Source: Metarhizium brunneum | Taxonomy: Eukaryota; Ascomycota; Sordariomycetes; Hypocreales; Clavicipitaceae | Assembly: GCF_013426205.1 (NCBI RefSeq) | Contig: NC_089424.1 | Location: 1,364,001-1,428,000 of the forward strand | DNA: 64,000 bases | Direction: 5' to 3' | In this document: in pieces, positions 59,804 to 64,000 of the stretch | How positions within the stretch are numbered: the first letter of the stretch is position 1 | How the letters are laid out: each line of letters begins with the position of its first letter | Notes under the pieces: model-generated | The model's database searches: none | Seen by the model: only the letters and a program-made list of their open reading frames with translations | Told to the model about the DNA's origin: nothing | Position numbers and translations under genes: made by a program

Positions 59804-60938
59804 ATGGACTTTGCGTCCCTCATGAACAAGGAGCTCTCCAAGGCCAAAACAACAAACGACTCGTCCAAAAAATACCTCAAACGATCTGAAATCGAAGAAG
59901 AGCGGAAACAGGCATACATAGCAGAGCAAAAGACCCTCGAGGAGGAGCGCGAAGCGAAAGCAGCAGCCAAGCGCAAACGAGAGGAAGAGCTGGCGACGGA
60001 GAATGCAGCCCGCGAAGAGAAGAGACGCAAACTAGCCGAAGAGTCGAGGAAACTAAAAGAAGAGAGGGAAGAGGAGGAAGAAAGAGCGAGGAGAAAGCGG
60101 CTAGGGCTTCCGGAACTCGTAAAGAAGAAGGAGGAAGACGAAGGCCAGGCCGTGCAAGATGATGTCCCGGAGGAAGAGCTGCGGGAGAAATTGAGAGAAA
60201 TAGGACACCCGGTGATGCTTTTCGGGGAATCGCACGCTGCCAAGTTAAGGAGGTACAGGAAGTTGACGACGGTGATGAGCATGGGCCCCATACCGACGAC
60301 GCTGGCGCTGGTGGAGGAAAAGGACATGAAGGTCGACGGGACGGTGCCCGCGGACAGAGACGGGAGGAAGTGGCTGTTCAGACAGCTCGCGAGCTACTTC
60401 ACCATGGTGCTCACAGAGTACGAGAGGACCATGGAGGAGGAGAAGAGCGAAACGAGCGCCGGCAAGACGGCGTACAGCGCCATGGTGCAAACCAGAGAAA
60501 ATATGAAGCCGGTAAGTAAAGAGACTGCCTTTGCTCTACTCAAAAGAAATAGAAAGAAAAAAAGAGGGACACCAAGCGAGTTGTAAAGTTTCCAATATGC
60601 TAAGCAGATGACAGCTCTTTCGCAAATTCGAATCCAACGACGTGGACGACTCCCTCCTCGTACCGGTGGTGCAAATCGTGCAGGCCCTTCAGGAAAGACG
60701 CTACGTCGACGCCAACGACGACTATCTCCGTTTGAGTATCGGCAAGGCCGCCTGGCCCATTGGCGTGACCATGGTTGGTATCCACGAGAGAAGCGCTCGC
60801 GAGAAGCTGCACAACGGCGAGAAGGGTCACGTCATGGGTGATGAGGTTACGCGCAAGATTTTGCAGAGCATCAAGCGCTGTCTTACCTTTGCCCAAGTGA
60901 GGTGGCCGCCGACGGATTTGAGACAGCTGATGGGCTGA
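59804..60938 (+). CDS. prp18: Prp18, second-step pre-mRNA splicing factor
   Basis: Acts with Slu7 in the second catalytic step, holding the 3' splice site at the U5 snRNP, where it contacts Prp8. Two exons, 59804-60511 and 60615-60938, with a GTAAGT donor and ACAG acceptor, give 343 residues. Residues 1-120 are a long, highly charged Lys/Glu/Arg helix (KKYLKRSEIEEERKQ onwards). The Prp4-like motif LREIGHPVMLFGES follows at about 128-140. The Prp18 helical-bundle domain comes last (LFRQLASYFTMVLTEYER, then LVPVVQIVQALQERRYVDAN, YLRLSIGKAAWPIGVTMVGI and IHERSAREKL). This includes the conserved loop near the end of the domain. Convergent with csn1. Confidence 0.95.
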
Positions 60939-61602
60939 GCGCCGCATGGGATGAAGGTGAACTGGAACAAGGTCCAAGAATCATCAGTGGGTGGGACGGT
61001 CCGGCGTCTACACGTGTGTGTTATGACTACACATGGGATGGATGGGCGGTATAGATGGAGTTGGACTTGGGAGTCGTAGTGTATGGGTGAACATGAAGTA
61101 AGCTAGATGACGGATATGGTAAACTGCAAAAACGCACATTGATACCCATAGAATTGATTATATTTTAGCAAACGTGTGCCATCTCTATTTAAGTATGAAT
61201 GTGATGTCTTCGTCATCCACCAGCAAGCCATTCAGGCATGTTGGTCCGATAAGCAATACGTTGCTGCGTTGTTGATCTGCTGCAACAAAGGGAATGAGAT
61301 CAAAAATTAATACGCAAATATCAAGTCACTGTTTTGTCATTATGCATCATCTCTCATGTATCAGTTATCGTGCCGTTATAGTCGCCCCTCCAGAACTGAC
61401 ACCATCAGTGCCCATATGCTGAGCGTAGCCACAAGAGGGGGCTATTTCAGGGTAAGATTACACCATCCTTACATCAATTGGGCGGGTATAGACCAGTCTC
61501 ATTGTACGAGATTTCGGTGAGACAAGCTCTGGGGAGTAATATCAAACAGGAACTGGATTCCTGACGCTTGAATGGCTGCTTACGCTTATTTGGTTGCCTG
61601 CC
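60939..61602. other. convergent intergenic region between prp18 and csn1
   Basis: About 660 bp holding both 3' flanks. No gene, RNA or repeat recognised. Confidence 0.5.
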
Positions 61603-63318
61603 TCAGCTTGCCGCTTCCAGTTCAGCCCCTTGGGGGGAAGATTGCTTATTCTCGTCATACCAAGCCTCATCCAAGCTTGAACTGGCAGCACCACCTGAGA
61701 TTGCCTTCTTACCTCCCGATACATCTAGTTCAGCTGCTATCAGGCTAATACGGCGCAATCGTTCCTTGGCTTCCCGCTCGTAATTCCGGGCCACTAGTAG
61801 TGCTTCTTTCTGCATCACGAGCCGGGCGTCGGGCCGGACGGCAACAAGAAGCTAAAGGAGATGCTTAGTATTATTATAATATTTTTGGATCTGCATGTGG
61901 TGCCGTGGATCTCTCATACCTTGTTTTTCGCATCGATACGCGCCTTCAATGCGTCTTGACGGATCATTTTTACTAGCTCGGGACCAATAGATGTGCCTGG
62001 CTGCGCAAATGCTGCATCTAAACTTTCTAGCGTAACGCACGAAAATGGAACAAAGTACTGAACGATACACTTCGTGCGAATCTTGGAGTAGATGGCTGGG
62101 ACGTGGCTCTGCAGATAAACATCCAGGAGATAATCTGCCCGGGAACCCTCTAATATAGAGAGACAGTTCGAATATCGACCATTCACAAATAGGCTGATGG
62201 CCTTTCGAATGTGCGGCTCATGCTCGAGAAATGTGCGAAAGTACAGGTTGTCCAATACTAGGTGCTGAAGTTCCTTCCGATCCATGGTAGCAAGGGCCAG
62301 AAGGCCACCATAGACGGCGACGTCGTTAGGACTGGCGATATGGCTATATTCCGTTGGAGGTACGGTAGAATCTGTTCTCAAGAAGGCCTTTGCAGCATCT
62401 TCAAAGCGATCCATGCCCAAAAGGGCAATTCCAGAGGCAATTCTTGTGTATGCCTGCGGTGCCCTTTCATCATCCTCGTTCTGCACAGCTGTGATTTTAC
62501 CAACGTTGTTCAATACCATGGCATAATCGCGACGGTGGAGAGAGACGTTGGCGAGGTGCATGCCACAATCGACAATATGTTTGGTGGTGCTCACATCCTG
62601 ACGCATCCTGGTATACGCCTCGGTGGCTTCATTGAGCCTTCCTATGCTTTCGAAATGTTTGCCAAGGTCCTCATTACCCATCTGAATAGTGATACCATGG
62701 TTAGCTCTATGAATGCCAGTAATTTCCAAATGCTTGCTTGTTTGGGGGTACATGGGATGCGAACCCGGATGCTCTCTTTGATAAGATTGTTTCTGTATCC
62801 TTTCAGCTCACCCTCGAGCCTTGCCGTCTCGGCCTTGTTCGCCATCTCCGTTCGTTCTATCCACGCATCGTCTCTCTGGGCTTCTGGATCATTTGGTGCC
62901 ACTGTCCTTAAAGCATCCCACGCATCGCGATAACGGTTGACATCGTTTCCTGCCTTGGCCTCGACAACAGCAGCTTTCAGAGCCTCAACACAAAGCGCCG
63001 CGGAGCTCTGGCCGATTAGAAAGAGGCGATCGAAGCGAGTTCGGCCTAGCCAAGGTTAGCCCAGCACTGGTTGGGAGGCATGACCTTGAGGCACGGGATT
63101 GTTATGGTTGCTGTGCCCGGGCGCATCATACCGACATAATTTTGGATATAGAGTCCAAGGTCAAGCTTCGGCAAGTCTAGTAAGGAGAGTTGGAGGAGTT
63201 AGCGGCTTTAAGCACCAAGGATTTGGAAAGTCGAGGGAGCTCGAATACCAAGTACGACGACGCCACCCAAGTTGCTCTGCTTGGCAAGGTAGCCAAGAAC
63301 TTCGTCAGAAGCTGCCAT
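61603..63318 (-). CDS. csn1: COP9 signalosome subunit 1
   Basis: PCI-domain subunit of the COP9 signalosome, which removes NEDD8 from cullin-RING ubiquitin ligases. In filamentous fungi it links light, development and secondary metabolism. Five exons: 63318-63249, 63176-63132, 63045-62765, 62681-61920 and 61851-61603. All phases agree, giving 468 residues. Marks: PKLDLGLYIQNYVGRTRFDR across the second and third exons, YRNNLIKESIR joined to MGNEDLGKHFESIGRLNEAT, AYTRMRQDVSTTKHIVDCGM, and the PCI core through EPHIRKAISLFVNGRYSNCL. The C-terminal helix ARNYEREAKERLRRISLIAA separates it from the related proteasome subunit Rpn7. The third intron has a weak donor (GTTCGC) but a good branch site and CAG end. 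Confidence 0.93.
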
Positions 63319-63593
63319 GACGACTGAGGAAGCCAATACCGCGCCAGCTTGGAGCGTTGTTGACTTTAACGGTGGCGAGGTTGACGATGACAGGGCTGAA
63401 TGTCTAGACAATGGAGCATGAGCACGTGTGAGGCCTTGGAAATGTGTCGCACAGCTGTTCTGCAGCAGCACTCGAGGGGTCAAGTTCAAACGTCAGGTTG
63501 GCGTCAGCGTGCTTGGCGGAGAAACCCAAGCGCCCAAGCGCCCAAGCGCTCGCTGCCTGCAAGCACAGGCGCAGCACAGCTGTGGTCTGGTGG
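63319..63593. other. csn1 promoter and MITE-relative left flank
   Basis: About 275 bp containing a CCCAAGCG tandem repeat (63525-63548, three exact copies) a short way before the inverted-repeat element. Confidence 0.5.
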
Positions 63594-63818
63594 TGAATTG
63601 CTCGGCGGGCTCACTCGTTGTGCCCCCCCGCGATGTACTGTCTGGTATTTACTTCGCATACTATCCCCATATATAATTAAGTAATTTATACTAAAGTGAA
63701 TGTCCCTATTATAATGTATACTCTAATATATTATATTTTATTGTATATCAAGCCTGATAGCTAGGTACCTGGTGCGGCGTGAGCGCACTATTCCCCATTG
63801 TGAGTTGTCAGCTCAGCA
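63594..63818. mobile_element. decayed relative of the 36-kb MITE
   Basis: The left end (63594-63616) is identical over 23 bases to the terminus of the 35953-36187 element. The right end, read inverted, shares the inner part of that terminus (GTGCGCTCACGC, then AGGTACCTA), while its outermost 30 bases have diverged. The interior is again almost pure A/T and the total length, about 225 bp, is alike. I found no clear target duplication. This is best read as an older or recombined member of the same non-autonomous family. The right boundary is approximate. Confidence 0.7.
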
Positions 63819-64000
63819 CCGTCTTTCCAATGTGGGGCAATTCCATCAGTTGATCCCAGGCGCAGAGTCAAGCAGCTCGCTAAACCTTTGTGCTCCCGCG
63901 TTTGCCCGTTAGCATCATGTCCCTGGCCTCGATGTCGTTTCCGTACCGGCCACCCACTGAATTATACATAAATTTAGGCGTGAAATTACTGGTCCGACGC
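63819..64000. other. window end, nothing recognised
   Basis: The last 180 bases hold no supportable feature. Confidence 0.5.

Overview
The window is nuclear DNA of a filamentous ascomycete, most likely a sordariomycete of the Hypocreales type. This is inferred from short (about 55-140 bp) introns with GTRNGT donors and CTAAC branch sites, fungal Zn(II)2Cys6 and mixed C2H2/Zn2Cys6 regulators, a NIS1-like effector, KP4-like secreted proteins and a Prp8 intein. The species cannot be named from the sequence alone.

Layout. 1-2450 (-): zinc-cluster regulator that runs off the left edge. 2.45-9.65 kb: long stretch with no supportable gene. 9.65-11.6 kb (+): PTR2-type peptide transporter. 12.2 kb: TA-flanked MITE-like element. 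14.36-15.38 kb (-): FAD synthase. 16.24-16.97 kb (-): a complex I PSST-type subunit with unusual substitutions. 17.6-19.9 kb (+): regulator with two C2H2 fingers plus a zinc cluster. 20.7-21.4 kb (+): unknown protein. 22.3-27.1 kb: three dispersed KP4-like killer-toxin-family genes. 28.8-31.3 kb (+): Ase1/PRC1/MAP65 microtubule bundler. 32.6-34.7 kb (+): Irs4-like EH-domain protein. 35.0-35.5 kb (-): NIS1-like effector. 35.95-36.19 kb: MITE with perfect 43-bp inverted ends and a 9-bp target duplication. 40.2-41.6 kb (+): ketopantoate reductase-type protein. 42.0-43.6 kb (-): two-repeat Myb protein. 49.5-57.1 kb (-): Prp8 with a 166-residue mini-intein. 58.0-58.4 kb (+): small complex I accessory subunit. 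58.6-59.4 kb (-): SAP18. 59.8-60.9 kb (+): Prp18. 61.6-63.3 kb (-): COP9 signalosome subunit 1. 63.6-63.8 kb: a second, decayed relative of the 36-kb MITE.

Two kinds of DNA alternate. The right end (49-63 kb) is dense, conserved housekeeping: two spliceosome factors (Prp8, Prp18), a complex I subunit, a Sin3/ASAP-type factor and CSN1, in divergent and convergent pairs. The 17-36 kb stretch is accessory: regulator, secreted cysteine-rich KP4-like family, a NIS1-like effector and a young MITE, with sparse genes and long non-coding spacers. Exon boundaries were derived by reading splice sites and checking phase by hand. They are consistent across nearly all genes, the exceptions being the middle of the left-edge regulator and the 5' end of the Myb gene.
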